From the NCBI RefSeq assembly GCF_017873715.1, contig NZ_JAGGKM010000003.1:372001-436000 (forward strand): a stretch of 64,000 nt of DNA. Reading direction: 5' to 3'. Below the pieces are notes generated by a model that saw only the letters and a program-made list of their open reading frames with translations, searched no databases and was not told the origin of the DNA. Shown here piece by piece: positions 63,421-64,000 of the stretch (position 1 is its first letter; every line of letters begins with the position of its first letter). The DNA comes from Cytobacillus luteolus. GTDB lineage: Bacteria; Bacillota; Bacilli; Bacillales; Bacillaceae_L. Both the position numbers and the translations under genes were made by a program.

Positions 63421-64000
63421 GTTAATGTAAGGATAAAGTCTTTTAAATCCACAATTCGATTTGTTTCAGGAGTTATATCAGTACCAGTAATAATCATTGG
63501 GGAAACAGAGTCAACCTTATGTAAAGAACCATGACCTGCACCACCAAGGTGAGTTGGGGAACCTTCTCCAATAAACTCATAGCCAGGTTTTGCATCTGTA
63601 ACAATGAATCTTCCTTGGTGTGAATAGAGAGCACCATATAAACGAGCCAGTGCATCTGGGTAATTTCCATACTCAATTTTGCCATTTTGGACCTTTAAAT
63701 CTAGTATAGATAAATCTCCAGCAACACTCCAGGTTTGACCGTACTCATCCACTAAGTGTCCTCTGGAAGTAAAAGTTAGACTTTTATTTGTGTCAACATT
63801 GTGGACCCTTATTAACTCCTTATCAATATAAGCAAAAAAATCAATTCTCCTGTCTTCCTTCAGTTGATCTGCTAATTCTTGTAGTGTGATGTCTGTATTG
63901 TTTGCGTAAATATATGCCATGCGCTCATTAATAGCCAGCACGACTTGATCTTCACTCGTAATTGGTTTACCTAACTGTGCAATTCGATAGTCATTAAATA
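63408..64000 (-). CDS. Alkaline-phosphatase-superfamily protein, C-terminal part (partial)
   Basis: The frame is open to the window edge, so the start lies beyond 64000; the GTG at 63941 is internal. The last 197 residues include LGKPITSEDQVVLAINERMA, YPDALARLYGALYSHQGRF, VTDAKPGYEF and GGAGHGSLHKVDSVSPMIIT. The GHGSLH segment near the end carries a metal-binding histidine as in type I phosphodiesterase/nucleotide pyrophosphatase proteins (PF01663). Substrate unknown; cellular location cannot be judged without the N-terminus. Confidence 0.75.
   Translation of the reverse strand, partial: FNDYRIAQLGKPITSEDQVVLAINERMAYIYANNTDITLQELADQLKEDRRIDFFAYIDKELIRVHNVDTNKSLTFTSRGHLVDEYGQTWSVAGDLSILDLKVQNGKIEYGNYPDALARLYGALYSHQGRFIVTDAKPGYEFIGEGSPTHLGGAGHGSLHKVDSVSPMIITGTDITPETNRIVDLKDFILTLTKKQ

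Overview
The window is low-GC Gram-positive DNA from an endospore-forming member of the Bacillaceae. The evidence is AAGGAGG-type ribosome binding sites, frequent TTG/GTG starts, a bacillithiol gene (bshB2), a Spo0M homologue, a CotF-type spore coat protein, and a block (about 45.0-50.8 kb) of homologues of the Bacillus subtilis yozE, yodN, yozD, yodL, deoD and yodJ genes. No rRNA or tRNA gene was recognised. Species cannot be fixed from the sequence alone.

Layout. (1) 0-16.4 kb is an accessory, AT-rich island. It holds the end of a MntA/HepT toxin-antitoxin pair, a dead tyrosine recombinase, a NUDIX fragment, many short orphan membrane proteins and lipoproteins, several freshly frameshifted genes, a duplicated noncoding unit, a dispersed hairpin repeat family, and two truncated copies of the 3' end of lysine 2,3-aminomutase (kamA), one still followed by a broken yokU. 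Inside it (7.4-10.5 kb) sits a minus-strand trio of esterase, ATP-grasp ligase and esterase. (2) 16.4-28.7 kb carries two adjacent C30 carotenoid clusters. Cluster A has two CrtN-family oxidoreductases, crtM, fni and a short MerR regulator, behind a long palindromic operator. Cluster B has an esterase, crtP, aldH, crtN and crtQ, in the style of staphyloxanthin synthesis but without a recognisable crtO. Together they would make dehydrosqualene from isoprenoid precursors, desaturate it to diaponeurosporene, oxidise an end to the acid and glycosylate it. (3) 28.9-44.9 kb is mixed housekeeping and stress: a BcrA-type ABC exporter, trmL, a TmrB-like NTPase, a SleB-like hydrolase, a GbsR/OpcR repressor divergent from the opuA glycine betaine importer, a long-form isocitrate dehydrogenase, a VOC protein, katG with a PerR-like box, and an M42 aminopeptidase. 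(4) 45.0-50.8 kb is the yod-type block. (5) 51.3-55.9 kb encodes a five-gene redox module: a cytochrome b-like membrane protein, a molybdopterin oxidoreductase, a four-cluster ferredoxin, a Rieske protein and a small membrane protein. (6) 56-64 kb holds small spore or unknown genes, an EcsC-family protein, copZ, an Fpg-family glycosylase, yojF-bshB2, a TerC protein and the end of an alkaline-phosphatase-superfamily gene that leaves the window.

The points I find most unusual are the redox module, the side-by-side carotenoid clusters of different type with a MerR DNA-binding domain lacking any sensor at their junction, the esterase/ligase/esterase trio, a promoter-plus-terminator transcript candidate at 38.3-38.6 kb, and tandem repeats at 49.5 kb whose palindromes change in a compensatory way.
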